Positions 1 to 6,497 are shown, counted from the stretch's first letter. The stretch is 13,179 nt of DNA from Nocardioides sp. (GCA_021731205.1 JAKFXV010000319.1:1-13179); one strand, 5' to 3'. The notes: generated from the sequence alone by a model not told the origin. Made by a program: numbers and translations.

Positions 1-247
1 GCGACAGGGAGATCGTTGCCTGGGCGAGGTAGAGCGGGGTGAGCCAGATCGCTACGGCGTGCAGCACGAAGCCCACGAGGTAGGCGGCGACGACGAGGAG
101 CAACAGCCGCTCGCGCCAGGCGTGCCTGAGGAACCAACCGAAGTCATCAGCCTGGCCGGCAAGGCCCCGGATGGCGCTGGCTTGGGCGACAGCGGCCGCC
201 CCGAAGAGCCCCGCTGAGACGACGCCGGCCACCAGGCCGAGCCACAT
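1..247 (-). CDS. DMT/EamA-like membrane transporter, N-terminal fragment cut by window edge
   Basis: Reading the minus strand from an ATG at 247 gives 82 open codons that continue past the left edge, so the gene is partial only because of the window. The peptide starts MWLGLVAGVVSAGLFGAAA and contains two hydrophobic segments, about residues 1-22 and 48-70, with a charged loop (RHAWRER) between them. The second segment ends LTPLYLAQA, which resembles the end of an early helix in drug/metabolite-transporter (EamA/NIPA-like) proteins of actinobacteria. That family is made of multi-helix inner-membrane exporters whose substrate cannot be guessed from this fragment. It begins 18 bp after the stop of the DUF3043 gene on the same strand, so the two are probably co-transcribed. 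The membrane location is well supported. The family call is moderate because only two helices are visible. Confidence 0.6.
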   Translation of the reverse strand, partial: MWLGLVAGVVSAGLFGAAAVAQASAIRGLAGQADDFGWFLRHAWRERLLLLVVAAYLVGFVLHAVAIWLTPLYLAQATISLS

Positions 248-265
248 CGGCGATCCCGACCCGGG

Positions 266-832
266 TCAGCGGTAGTTGTCGGGCAGGGCTTGACCGACCT
301 TGACCTGACTGCGCGGGCGCCGTAGCCAGCGAATCTGCAGCAGCCGAACCAAGGCATAGTGAGTCAGGCCCTTGAGGGGCTCGTCGGGAAACCGCTCGGT
401 GATCTCGCGGCGCACGCGACGCCGCAACATGAGCACGTCGTAGACCACGACCAGCAGCGTGCCCATCATGATGCCGTTGCTCGCGCGCAGCAGTGCCTCG
501 CTGCCGCTGTAGCCCATGATCAGCGTGATGATCAAGATCGGGATCATCAACTCGGTGATGCTGAACCGTGAGTCGACGTAGTCCCGGATGAACCGCCGGA
601 CCGGGCCACGATCGCGCTCGAGAAGGAGGCGGTCGTCACCGGTGCGCATTCCCTCGCGCACCTGCGCTCCCGACAGCTTCTTGTTCTTGCCCTGCGCCCG
701 ACCCTGGCTCCGCAGGGCTCGAGCTTTGGCGGCTTCCTCGGCTTCACGCCGACTGGGGGTGGCGCGTCCCTTCCCACCGGCCTTGGCCGAGGCAGTGGGT
801 GCTTGTGGTTCGGGCTTGGCTCGTCGGAACAA
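266..832 (-). CDS. DUF3043 family membrane protein
   Basis: The product is 188 aa with a charged, Lys/Arg/Ala-rich N-terminal half (residues 1-80, cytoplasmic and probably disordered), then GPVRRFIRDYVDSRF (76-90), two hydrophobic helices (about 93-108 and 117-135) and a basic C-terminal tail ending LPDNYR. This layout matches DUF3043, an actinobacterial family of unknown function (Rv2206 in M. tuberculosis, from memory). The start is a TTG at 832. No in-frame ATG or GTG lies between it and the upstream in-frame stop at 875-877, and an AGAGG Shine-Dalgarno-like sequence sits 7 nt upstream, which decides the start. It is divergent from pspA and heads a short minus-strand unit with the DMT-like gene. 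Its position beside the psp operon suggests a membrane-related role, but that is only inference from context. Confidence 0.85.
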   Translation of the reverse strand: MFRRAKPEPQAPTASAKAGGKGRATPSRREAEEAAKARALRSQGRAQGKNKKLSGAQVREGMRTGDDRLLLERDRGPVRRFIRDYVDSRFSITELMIPILIITLIMGYSGSEALLRASNGIMMGTLLVVVYDVLMLRRRVRREITERFPDEPLKGLTHYALVRLLQIRWLRRPRSQVKVGQALPDNYR

Positions 833-887
833 CGCGGGGCCTCTTCGGGTGCTGGCGCAATCGGGGTGCGGGAGTCAGGTGGCTGGA

Positions 888-961
888 TGAGCGAAGATGC
901 GCTCAGGCGGGAGCCTACCGCCCGCCGTGTCGAGGGGTCGGAATCGTGTCTACACCTCGAC
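888..961. repeat. Three consecutive inverted repeats in the divergent intergenic region
   Basis: Three dyads lie almost end to end between the DUF3043 gene and pspA. The first is TGAGCG-N6-CGCTCA at 888-905. The second is GGCGGG-N9-CCCGCC at 906-926, and GGCGG at 906-910 can also pair with CCGCC at 918-922. The third is GTCGAGG-N19-CCTCGAC at 929-961. All stems are perfect. They could be operators for a regulator of either gene, or a structured 5' leader of the minus-strand transcript. No run of T follows any of them, so they do not look like intrinsic terminators. Function is unknown. Confidence 0.5.
912..917 (-). promoter_or_regulatory. Possible -10 box for the DUF3043 gene
   Basis: TAGGCT on the minus strand fits the actinobacterial TANNNT -10 pattern and lies about 80 nt upstream of the TTG start at 832. 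No convincing -35 element is seen 16-19 bp upstream. The box sits in the loop of an inverted repeat (906-926), so it could be chance. Confidence 0.25.
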
Positions 962-971
962 CCGTGATCGG

Positions 972-1000
972 TTGGGTGGGCTTGGGTTTGGCTCTAGGGT
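972..1000 (+). promoter_or_regulatory. Candidate promoter of the pspA operon
   Basis: TTGGGT at 972-977 and TAGGGT at 995-1000 are 17 bp apart, a standard spacing for the housekeeping sigma factor with the TANNNT form of -10. A second pairing, TTGGGT at 982-987 with TAGATC at 1006-1011 (18 bp), is also possible. Either would give a 5' leader of roughly 55-65 nt before the pspA ATG at 1072. Envelope-stress sigma factors with other consensus sequences could also act here; I saw no clear match. Confidence 0.4.
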
Positions 1001-1071
1001 GGGCCTAGATCTCATCCGGCGGCTTCACCGGGAAGCACCGTGAGACTCCAGCACGAGAGGGGCCGCGTCCC

Positions 1072-1893
1072 ATGAGTCTGTGGCAACGCTTCACCATGAT
1101 CTTCCGGTCCAAGGCCAGCAAGGCCCTGGACCGTGCGGAGGACCCACGCGAAACCCTCGACTACAGCTACCAGCGGCAGCTGGATCTGCTGTCCAAGGTA
1201 CGACGTGGCGTCGCCGACGTGGCCACCAGTCGCAAGCGGGTGGAGCTGCAGGTGACCCAGCTGGAGCAGCAGGGCGCCAAACTCCAAGGTCAAGCCGAGA
1301 AGGCCATCGGGATGGGCCGCGAGGATCTGGCTCGTGAGGCGTTGACCCGCAAGTCCGGGCTGAGCACCCAGATCGAGCAGCTCAAGGTCCAGCATGCGCA
1401 ACTCCAGGGTGAGGAGGAGAAGCTGACCTTGGCCCAGCACCGGCTGCAGGCCAAGGTCGAAGCGTTCCGCACCCGCAAGGAGACGATCAAGGCCACCTAC
1501 ACCGCGGCCGAGGCGCAAACGCGCATCAACGAGGCCCTGTCCGGCATCGGCGAGGAGATGGGCGACGTCGGTCTCGCCATCCAGCGCGCGGAGGACAAGA
1601 CGGCGCAGATGCAGGCCCGTGCCGGCGCGATCGACGAGTTGATCGCCTCAGGTGCCCTCGATGACGTGTCCCAGATCGGCGGCGGGGACGACATCGCCCG
1701 AGAGTTGGACGCTTTGGGCTCGGCGTCCGACGTCGAGGCCGAGTTGGCTCGACTCAAGGGAACCTCTGCACCAGCCGAGGCGCCGGCCGCGATCGAGCCG
1801 GCCGAAGACGGCGGCGACATCTTGCTCGCCGAACCCGAGGCGGTCGAGGTGGAGGGCGACGCCGACGCCGCGGGGGCCAAGGAGCAGTCGTGA
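1072..1893 (+). CDS. pspA: PspA/IM30 (ESCRT-III-like) membrane-stress protein
   Basis: The product is 273 aa. It begins MSLWQRFTMIFRSKASKALD, the amphipathic N-terminal helix typical of PspA, followed by EDPRETLDYSYQRQ (about 23-36) and long heptad-rich helices with many Gln, Leu, Lys and Glu residues up to about residue 195. PspA/IM30 proteins polymerise on the inner face of damaged cytoplasmic membranes and protect the proton motive force; they belong to the ESCRT-III superfamily. The C-terminal 60 residues are an acidic Ala/Glu-rich tail seen in actinobacterial versions. A GAGAGGGG Shine-Dalgarno at 1055-1062 supports the ATG at 1072. The stop overlaps the GTG of the next gene by 4 nt, so translation of PspA and PspAA is probably coupled. 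No PspB, PspC, ClgR or PspM/PspN gene is present in the window, so the regulatory partners lie elsewhere or differ. Confidence 0.95.
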   Translation: MSLWQRFTMIFRSKASKALDRAEDPRETLDYSYQRQLDLLSKVRRGVADVATSRKRVELQVTQLEQQGAKLQGQAEKAIGMGREDLAREALTRKSGLSTQIEQLKVQHAQLQGEEEKLTLAQHRLQAKVEAFRTRKETIKATYTAAEAQTRINEALSGIGEEMGDVGLAIQRAEDKTAQMQARAGAIDELIASGALDDVSQIGGGDDIARELDALGSASDVEAELARLKGTSAPAEAPAAIEPAEDGGDILLAEPEAVEVEGDADAAGAKEQS

Positions 1894-2168
1894 TCGTCCG
1901 CATCCTCACCGAAGGGCAGTACGACGTCTCCGACGGTGCGCTCGACCGTCTGAATCAGCTCGACTCGGATCTCGAAGCAGCGGTTGCCGCGGGCGACGCG
2001 GCGGCCTTCGACGCGGCGTTGGAGGCGCTACTGGACGGCGTACGCACGGTGGGAGTGCCTCGGTCGGCGGACTCGCTCGAGGAGTCCGACGTGATCCTTC
2101 CGCCGGCAGACGCCACCATCGACGAGGTGCGCCAGTTGCTCGGCGACGACGGTCTGATCCCGGGCTGA
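1890..2168 (+). CDS. pspAA: PspA-associated protein PspAA
   Basis: This is a 92-aa acidic, cytoplasmic protein that starts MIVRILTEGQYDV, has LDRLNQLDSDLEAAV (about 19-33), AFDAALEALLDGVRTVG (38-54), and ends with SDVILPPAD and EVRQLLGDDGLIPG. This is the pattern of PspAA, a small all-protein partner found immediately after pspA in many actinobacteria and archaea, named in comparative-genomics work on the Psp system. Its biochemical role is not known to me; binding to PspA is the usual assumption. The start is GTG at 1890, forming a GTGA overlap with the pspA stop. There is no separate Shine-Dalgarno need because the ribosome can re-initiate. It is the second gene of the operon, 23 bp before htpX. 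Confidence 0.88.
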   Translation: MIVRILTEGQYDVSDGALDRLNQLDSDLEAAVAAGDAAAFDAALEALLDGVRTVGVPRSADSLEESDVILPPADATIDEVRQLLGDDGLIPG

Positions 2169-2191
2169 GCCCGGAGATAGACAGGTTCCAG

Positions 2192-3115
2192 ATGGCACAC
2201 TCACGCTTCATCCGCGACGCCGGGCTCACCGCCCGGATGACGACGGTGATGTTCTTGCTTGGAGCGTTGTTCGTCGGATTCATCGTCACGCTCATGTTCG
2301 TCGCGGACGGTGCGGGCTACTCCGGCGCCGCGCCGATCATCGGGCTGGTCGGTATCGGCATCGCGGCCTATCAGTGGTGGAACTCCGACCGGGTCGCGAT
2401 GCGCGCGATGCGGGCACGCGAGGTCTCACCCGAGGAGGCTCCTGAGCTGCACGGGATGATCGATCGGCTGTGTGCCCTTGCCGACATGCCTAAGCCTCGG
2501 GTCGGCGTCGCGGACACCGACATGCCCAACGCGTTCGCGACCGGACGCTCGCCCAAGCGTGCGGTGGTGTGTGTCACGACTGGACTGATGCGGACCCTCG
2601 ACGCCGAGGAGCTGGAGGCCGTGTTGGCGCACGAGCTGTCCCATGTTGCGCACCGAGACGTCCTCGTGATGACCGTTGCTTCCTCCGCAGGCATCGTGGC
2701 CGGCATGCTCACGCGCAGCGCGCAGTACGGCGGCTTCGGGCTCGGCCGTGGCCGCAATCAGGGCGCCATCCCGGCATACCTGCTGGCGCTGGCTGTCAGC
2801 CTGGTGGTGTACGCCGTCAGCTTCTTGCTGACTCGGATGCTCTCGCGCTATCGCGAGCTGTGCGCCGACCGCTCTGCGGCGTTCTTGACCCTCAAGCCGG
2901 CGGCACTCGGCACCGCCCTGCAGAAGATCTCCGGCGAGATCGCGGCCATCCCGCAGCGTGATCTGCGGGCCTCGTCGGCGATGAACGCGTTCTTCATCGC
3001 CCCCGCGATCAGCGGGCTCACCCTCAAGACCCTCACCTCGACGCACCCCACGCTGGAGCAGCGGCTCGAGCAGTTGGCTCGGATCCAGGCCGACCTCGGC
3101 CGCCCCACCGCCTAG
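2192..3115 (+). CDS. htpX: M48 zinc metalloprotease HtpX
   Basis: The product is 307 aa, a usual HtpX length. It has N-terminal membrane helices at about 17-36 and 47-63, the HEXXH zinc motif HELSH at 147-151, two hydrophobic stretches at about 157-171 and 194-214, and SRYRELCADR at 218-227 with Glu222 as the likely third zinc ligand. HtpX is an inner-membrane protease with its active site facing the cytoplasm that degrades misfolded membrane proteins together with FtsH. All catalytic residues are present. The ATG at 2192 starts the conserved MAHSRFIRDAGLTARM; a weak AGG lies 6 nt upstream and a GGAG 15 nt upstream. The reading frame stays open far upstream through pspA, but that part shows no family resemblance. 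Its place inside a psp operon suggests joint induction during membrane stress, clearing damaged proteins while PspA seals the bilayer. Confidence 0.95.
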   Translation: MAHSRFIRDAGLTARMTTVMFLLGALFVGFIVTLMFVADGAGYSGAAPIIGLVGIGIAAYQWWNSDRVAMRAMRAREVSPEEAPELHGMIDRLCALADMPKPRVGVADTDMPNAFATGRSPKRAVVCVTTGLMRTLDAEELEAVLAHELSHVAHRDVLVMTVASSAGIVAGMLTRSAQYGGFGLGRGRNQGAIPAYLLALAVSLVVYAVSFLLTRMLSRYRELCADRSAAFLTLKPAALGTALQKISGEIAAIPQRDLRASSAMNAFFIAPAISGLTLKTLTSTHPTLEQRLEQLARIQADLGRPTA

Positions 3116-3122
3116 GCACGCG

Positions 3123-3707
3123 ATGGGTTTGTGGGGGGCCATGACCGGTCGCATGCGAGTGAAGAAGGCCGATCTCGACGCCCTGTTCCTCGTCCCGAGC
3201 GCGGGCATCACCTTGCAGACTGCCGCCGGCATCGAACCGACCGGGGTCGGATCGGTGTGCTTCCGGGCCGCCACAGGGGCGGCGTTCGCACAGACCCAGG
3301 CTGACGTCATCGAGCTGATCAACGCCGACCCGGACGCGCCCGACGTCTCGGTGACTCAGGATCGGTTCGGCTTCACCTGGCTGGTGGTCCGCAAGGATCC
3401 CTCGGATCTTGGTGGTCTGTGCACCGATCTCCATGCGGTCAACATTTCGCTCGAAGAGCAAGGCTTCGGCTCGGGGTTGTTGTGCTCGTTGATCGCGTTC
3501 ACCGACCCGCAACGACACCCGGTCGGCCTGGTGTATCTCTACAAGCAGGGGACGTTCTATCCCTTCGCTCCCGCACCGGGCGGAGCAGAGAGACGCGACA
3601 ATCTGCTCGAGATCCAGGTGCGCGATCACCTCGCGGCCGAGCTGCCCATGGAGCCCGATCTGCAGCGCTGGCTGGCCGTCTGGGGAGCTCCTGGACTGGA
3701 CGGCTGA
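3123..3707 (+). CDS. pspAB: PspA-associated protein PspAB
   Basis: This is a 194-aa soluble protein with no membrane segment. It starts MGLWGAMTGRMRVKKADLDALFLVPSA-, continues with an AAGIEPTGVGSVCFR segment (about 34-48), a Gly/Phe-rich centre with QDRFGFTWLVV (79-89), LYLYKQG-type strand around 137-142, and a C-terminal EPDLQRWLAVWG. This matches PspAB, a protein of unknown fold that accompanies PspAA and HtpX in actinobacterial psp loci. Its biochemical activity is unknown. It starts 7 bp after the htpX stop, so it is the fourth gene of the operon. The ATG at 3123 gives the family-like N-terminus; two later in-frame ATGs would remove it. The stop lies 6 bp from the stop of the convergent nadA gene, which leaves no room for a terminator between them. 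Confidence 0.85.
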   Translation: MGLWGAMTGRMRVKKADLDALFLVPSAGITLQTAAGIEPTGVGSVCFRAATGAAFAQTQADVIELINADPDAPDVSVTQDRFGFTWLVVRKDPSDLGGLCTDLHAVNISLEEQGFGSGLLCSLIAFTDPQRHPVGLVYLYKQGTFYPFAPAPGGAERRDNLLEIQVRDHLAAELPMEPDLQRWLAVWGAPGLDG

Positions 3708-3713
3708 GATTCG

Positions 3714-4886
3714 CTAGTCGCGGTGGGTCTTTCCGGGAAGGTCGAGCATCCGCTGGAGGGCCAACTTCGCGTACTTCTCGGTCTCCGGATCCACCTGGAT
3801 CTGGTTCACGACCTGACCTTTGACCAGGGACTCCATCGCCCACACGAAGTGGGGGAGGTCGATGCGATTCATCGTCGCGCAGTAGCACACGTTGCGATCC
3901 AGGAAGACGATGTGCTTGTCCGGGTGGTTGCGCGCGAGCCGCTGCACCAAGTTGAGCTCGGTGCCGATCGCCCACGTGGACCCCGGTTCGGCGTTCTCGA
4001 TCGTGGCGATGATGAACTCCGTCGAGCCGATCAGGTCCGCCTGGAGGACCACGTCGTGGGTGCACTCGGGGTGGACCAGGATCTTGATGTCCGGGAACTT
4101 CGCCCGCAGGTCGGTGATCACGTCGGCCGAGAAGCGGCCGTGCACCGAGCAATGCCCCTTCCACAAGATCACCTTCGCCGCCCGCAACTCGTCGGCGGTG
4201 ATGCCGCCATGGGGTTGGTGGGGGTCCCATACGACGCAGTCCTCGAGCCGCAGACCGAGTTTGAGCACCGCCGTGTTGCGCCCCAGGTGCTGGTCGGGGA
4301 AGAACAACACCTTCGCATCGGGCTTCTCCGCGAAGGCCCAGTTCATGACGGTCTCGGCGTTCGATGAGGTGCAGACGACACCGCCGTGACGTCCGCAGAA
4401 CGCCTTGATGTCGGCCGAAGAGTTCATGTAGGTCACCGGCACCACCGACTCGGCCACTGCGGCATCTGCCAGCGCATCCCACGCGTCCTCGACCTGGGCC
4501 AACTTCGCCATATCGGCCATCGAGCAGCCAGCCGCCAGGTCGGGCAGGATCACCTTCTGCTCGGGCGCGGTCAAGATGTCGGCCGACTCGGCCATGAAGT
4601 GCACCCCGCAGAAAACGATGTACTCCGCCTCCGGGCGTGCCGCCGCCTCCCGGGCCAGCTTGAACGAGTCGCCGGTGACGTCGGCGAACTGGATGACCTC
4701 GTCGCGCTGGTAGTGATGGCCTAGGACGAAGACCCGGTCGCCGAGCGCCTCTTTGGCGGCACGGGCACGCTCGACGAGATTCGGATCCGAGGTCGGTGGC
4801 AGGTCGCCCGGGCACTCCACCCCACGCTCCGAGAAGGGGTCGCGCCCCAGGCCGAGAGGCAAGAGCGGCAGGTCGACGGTCGTCAT
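3714..4886 (-). CDS. nadA: Quinolinate synthase NadA
   Basis: NadA condenses iminoaspartate with dihydroxyacetone phosphate to make quinolinate for NAD synthesis, using a 4Fe-4S cluster. The product is 390 aa, the longer form of the family. Expected motifs are present: GHHYQRDEVI (56-65), AGCSMADM with Cys121, VTYMNSSADIKAFCG (151-165) with Tyr153 and Asn155, KGHCSVHGRF with Cys246 and His249, VHPEC with His272 and Glu274, and CATMNRIDLPH with Cys336. Cys121, Cys246 and Cys336 are the likely cluster ligands by comparison with known NadA structures. The ATG at 4886 follows TAAGAT by 7 nt and has no Shine-Dalgarno, suggesting a leaderless mRNA. nadB and nadC are not in the window, so nadA stands apart from the other steps of the pathway here. 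It is convergent with pspAB and divergent from the glycerate kinase. Confidence 0.97.
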   Translation of the reverse strand: MTTVDLPLLPLGLGRDPFSERGVECPGDLPPTSDPNLVERARAAKEALGDRVFVLGHHYQRDEVIQFADVTGDSFKLAREAAARPEAEYIVFCGVHFMAESADILTAPEQKVILPDLAAGCSMADMAKLAQVEDAWDALADAAVAESVVPVTYMNSSADIKAFCGRHGGVVCTSSNAETVMNWAFAEKPDAKVLFFPDQHLGRNTAVLKLGLRLEDCVVWDPHQPHGGITADELRAAKVILWKGHCSVHGRFSADVITDLRAKFPDIKILVHPECTHDVVLQADLIGSTEFIIATIENAEPGSTWAIGTELNLVQRLARNHPDKHIVFLDRNVCYCATMNRIDLPHFVWAMESLVKGQVVNQIQVDPETEKYAKLALQRMLDLPGKTHRD

Positions 4887-4893
4887 ACCGGCA

Positions 4894-4903
4894 ATCTTAG
4901 GAT
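4894..4903. promoter_or_regulatory. Overlapping divergent -10 boxes for nadA and glycerate kinase
   Basis: The 24-bp gap between the two start codons contains ATCTTAGGAT. On the plus strand TAGGAT (4898-4903) is a TANNNT -10 box followed by 7 nt and then the ATG at 4911. On the minus strand TAAGAT (4899 down to 4894) is followed by 7 nt and then the ATG at 4886. The two boxes share the TA at 4898-4899. Each spacing puts the transcription start on or beside the A of its ATG. -35 elements are weak on both sides (TCGACG at 4873-4878 is the best on plus, with a long 19-bp spacer). Confidence 0.55.
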
Positions 4904-4910
4904 GACCCCT

Positions 4911-5996
4911 ATGCGCGTCCTGATCGCGCCGGACAAGTTCGCCGGCACTCTGACCGCCGTCGAGGCGGCCGACGCGATCGCCACGGGCTGGGCCCGGCGG
5001 GCGCCGGGCGACGCACTCGACCTCGCGCCCATGGCCGATGGCGGGCCCGGGTTCGTCGATGTGATGTACACCGCGTTGGGGGGAGAGCTCGCCGCGGTCA
5101 CCGTCTCGGGGCCGTTCGGCGAGCCGGTCCCGGCGATGTTGCTGCTCGTCGGCGACACGGCGTACGCCGAGAGCGCGCAGGCATGCGGGCTGCATCTGAC
5201 CCAGGCTCGGGACCCGGAGGCGGCCAGCACGGTCGGCGTGGGCGAACTGATTGTGGCGGCGCTGGGCGCGGGTGCCCGACGGGTGGTGGTCGGACTCGGC
5301 GGGTCCGGCACCACCGATGGGGGAGCGGGGCTGCTCTCTGCCCTCGGTGCCACTGCCGATCTCGACCTGGAGGGCGGCCCGCGGGGGCTTGCCGACATCA
5401 CCCGCGTCGACCTCCGGGCGGCTCGCCACCGGGTGGCCGACGTCGAACTCGTTGCCGCGAGTGACGTGGACAGTCCGCTGACCGGCCTGTTCGGAGCGGC
5501 GAAGACCTTCGGGCCGCAGAAGGGCATTCCCGAAGAGCGGCTGCCGGAGGTGGACGCCACCCTCGAGCGGTTCGCAGAGGTGGTCGACCGGCGACTGGCG
5601 CTGGTGCCGGGTGCCGGTGCGGCGGGGGGTCTCGGCTACGCCTTGCTTGTCCTCGGAGGCACCCGGGAGCCGGGGATCGGGCTGGTTGCCGAGTGCGTTC
5701 GGCTCCGTGAGCGCGCCAAGGCGGCCGATCTGGTGATCACGGGAGAGGGTGCGTTCGACTTCTCCAGCCGCTCGGGCAAGGTGCCCTACGGCGTGGCGGC
5801 GATCGCCGGGGAGGTGTTGCGGCCCTGCATCGCCCTTGCCGGCCGGGTGCTGGTGGGAAGCCGAGAGATGCGGGCCCTCGGCGTGGAGTCGGCGTACTCA
5901 CTGGTGGACGCGGTGGGAGAGGAGCGCGCGATGGGCGATCCGATGGGCGCGCTGGCCGACCTGGCCGAGCGAGTGGCTCGCTCCTGGTCACGCTGA
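4911..5996 (+). CDS. Glycerate kinase (GlxK/GarK family)
   Basis: This family phosphorylates D-glycerate with ATP, feeding glyoxylate or glycerate carbon into glycolysis. The product is 361 aa from the ATG at 4911. Motifs in order are APDKFAGTLTA (6-16), MADGGPGF (41-48), GLGGSGTTDGG (128-138), DVDSPLTG (185-192), KTFGPQKG (198-205), GAAGGLGYALL (236-246), and TGEGAFDFSSRSGKVPYGVA (277-296). All belong to the type-I glycerate kinase fold. A second in-frame ATG at 4902 would add MTP. I prefer 4911 because it gives the family N-terminus MRVLIAPDKF, and both an AGGA (4899-4902) and the leaderless -10 TAGGAT point to it. It faces away from nadA and is followed by the erpA gene 120 bp later. M. 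tuberculosis Rv2205c is, from memory, the syntenic equivalent. Whether the isomer made is 2- or 3-phosphoglycerate cannot be read from sequence. Confidence 0.93.
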   Translation: MRVLIAPDKFAGTLTAVEAADAIATGWARRAPGDALDLAPMADGGPGFVDVMYTALGGELAAVTVSGPFGEPVPAMLLLVGDTAYAESAQACGLHLTQARDPEAASTVGVGELIVAALGAGARRVVVGLGGSGTTDGGAGLLSALGATADLDLEGGPRGLADITRVDLRAARHRVADVELVAASDVDSPLTGLFGAAKTFGPQKGIPEERLPEVDATLERFAEVVDRRLALVPGAGAAGGLGYALLVLGGTREPGIGLVAECVRLRERAKAADLVITGEGAFDFSSRSGKVPYGVAAIAGEVLRPCIALAGRVLVGSREMRALGVESAYSLVDAVGEERAMGDPMGALADLAERVARSWSR

Positions 5997-6000
5997 CCGG
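5984..6000 (+). terminator. Weak terminator-like hairpin at the end of the glycerate kinase gene
   Basis: CTGGTCA-CGC-TGACCGG forms a 7-bp stem with one G-U pair and a 3-nt loop, spanning the TGA at 5994-5996, and is followed by CTTTCC. The short T run makes it a weak intrinsic terminator at best, so read-through into erpA is possible. Confidence 0.3.
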
Positions 6001-6032
6001 CTTTCCATCGAGCGGCCGTCGGAAGCAGGGAA

Positions 6033-6038
6033 TAACCT
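6033..6038 (+). promoter_or_regulatory. Possible -10 box upstream of erpA
   Basis: TAACCT fits TANNNT and would leave a leader of about 70 nt. No -35 is seen at the right distance. A separate TTGACC at 6075-6080 with CATATC at 6098-6103 (17 bp apart) is a rival, but its start point would cut into the Shine-Dalgarno. The 120-bp gap otherwise holds nothing I can name. Confidence 0.25.
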
Positions 6039-6116
6039 GCGATGTGGGACGATTGATCCGAGCGTACGACGACTTTGACCACGCCTATCCGATCACGCAT
6101 ATCTGGGAGACGACAC

Positions 6117-6479
6117 ATGACCGAGCAGGTGGAGACCACCGAGGATCGCCGCATGGATCAGATCAATCTGAGTGCGGTGGCTGCGGCCAAGGTGACCAGC
6201 CTCTTGGCCCAAGAGGGGCGCGACGACCTGGCGTTGCGGATCTCGGTGCAGCCGGGCGGCTGCTCCGGTCTGCGCTACCAGCTGTTCTTCGACGAGCGGA
6301 CGCTCGACGGCGACGTGACCTCGGAGTTCGACGGCGTCACCGTCGTGGTCGACCGAATGAGCGTCCCCTACCTCAACGGCGCGATGATCGACTTCGTGGA
6401 CACCATCGAGAAGCAGGGCTTCACGATCGACAACCCCAACGCGGGCGGTTCGTGCGCGTGTGGAGATTCCTTCCACTGA
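6117..6479 (+). CDS. erpA: ErpA/HesB/IscA-family Fe-S cluster insertion protein
   Basis: A-type carriers accept Fe-S clusters from the assembly machinery and deliver them to apo-enzymes. The product is 120 aa and contains the three conserved cysteines: Cys49 in QPGGCSGLRYQ (45-55), and Cys113 and Cys115 in GGSCACGDSFH at the C-terminus. The core fold signature NLSAVAAAKV (17-26) and YLNGAMIDFVD (85-95) are also typical. The ATG at 6117 has GGGAGA 7 nt upstream; an in-frame ATG at 6075 would add a basic 14-residue extension not seen in the family. The adenosine kinase gene follows 27 bp downstream. The nearby NadA and a cysteine desulfurase make Fe-S supply a local theme, though the carrier probably serves many enzymes. 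ErpA versus IscA cannot be settled from this sequence alone; actinobacteria usually have the SUF system with an ErpA-like carrier. Confidence 0.95.
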   Translation: MTEQVETTEDRRMDQINLSAVAAAKVTSLLAQEGRDDLALRISVQPGGCSGLRYQLFFDERTLDGDVTSEFDGVTVVVDRMSVPYLNGAMIDFVDTIEKQGFTIDNPNAGGSCACGDSFH

Positions 6480-6491
6480 GCCTCGCCTGGC

Positions 6492-6497
6492 TAGGCT
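6492..6497 (+). promoter_or_regulatory. Candidate -10 box for the adenosine kinase gene
   Basis: TAGGCT lies in the 27-bp gap after erpA and is followed by 9 nt and the ATG at 6507. The expected start point would leave a leader of only 1-3 nt, so the gene may have its own nearly leaderless transcript in addition to read-through from erpA. No Shine-Dalgarno is visible before the ATG. Confidence 0.4.

Noticed and set aside
888..905. ClgR binding site
   Set aside because: The dyad order is GAGCG...CGCTC, the reverse of the CGC-N-GCG type arrangement I recall for ClgR.
1652..2191. N-terminal extension of HtpX
   Set aside because: The open frame overlaps pspA and pspAA and is low-complexity Arg/Ser/Pro; HtpX similarity begins at the ATG at 2192.
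2426..3322. 298-aa minus-strand frame opposite htpX
   Set aside because: It is a shadow of htpX with His/Arg/Gly-rich content and no domain pattern.
3499..4815. Long open frame on the minus strand overlapping nadA and pspAB
   Set aside because: It is a GC-driven shadow frame rich in Arg, Gly and Pro with no recognisable motif, while nadA in another frame has all its catalytic residues.
6028..6054. SigH/SigR-type promoter (GGGAAT with GTT) before erpA
   Set aside because: GGGAAT occurs at 6028-6033, but no GTT lies at the required 18-19 nt distance.
6075..6116. Longer ErpA starting at 6075
   Set aside because: The added residues are basic and not family-like, and the Shine-Dalgarno GGGAGA is placed for the ATG at 6117.
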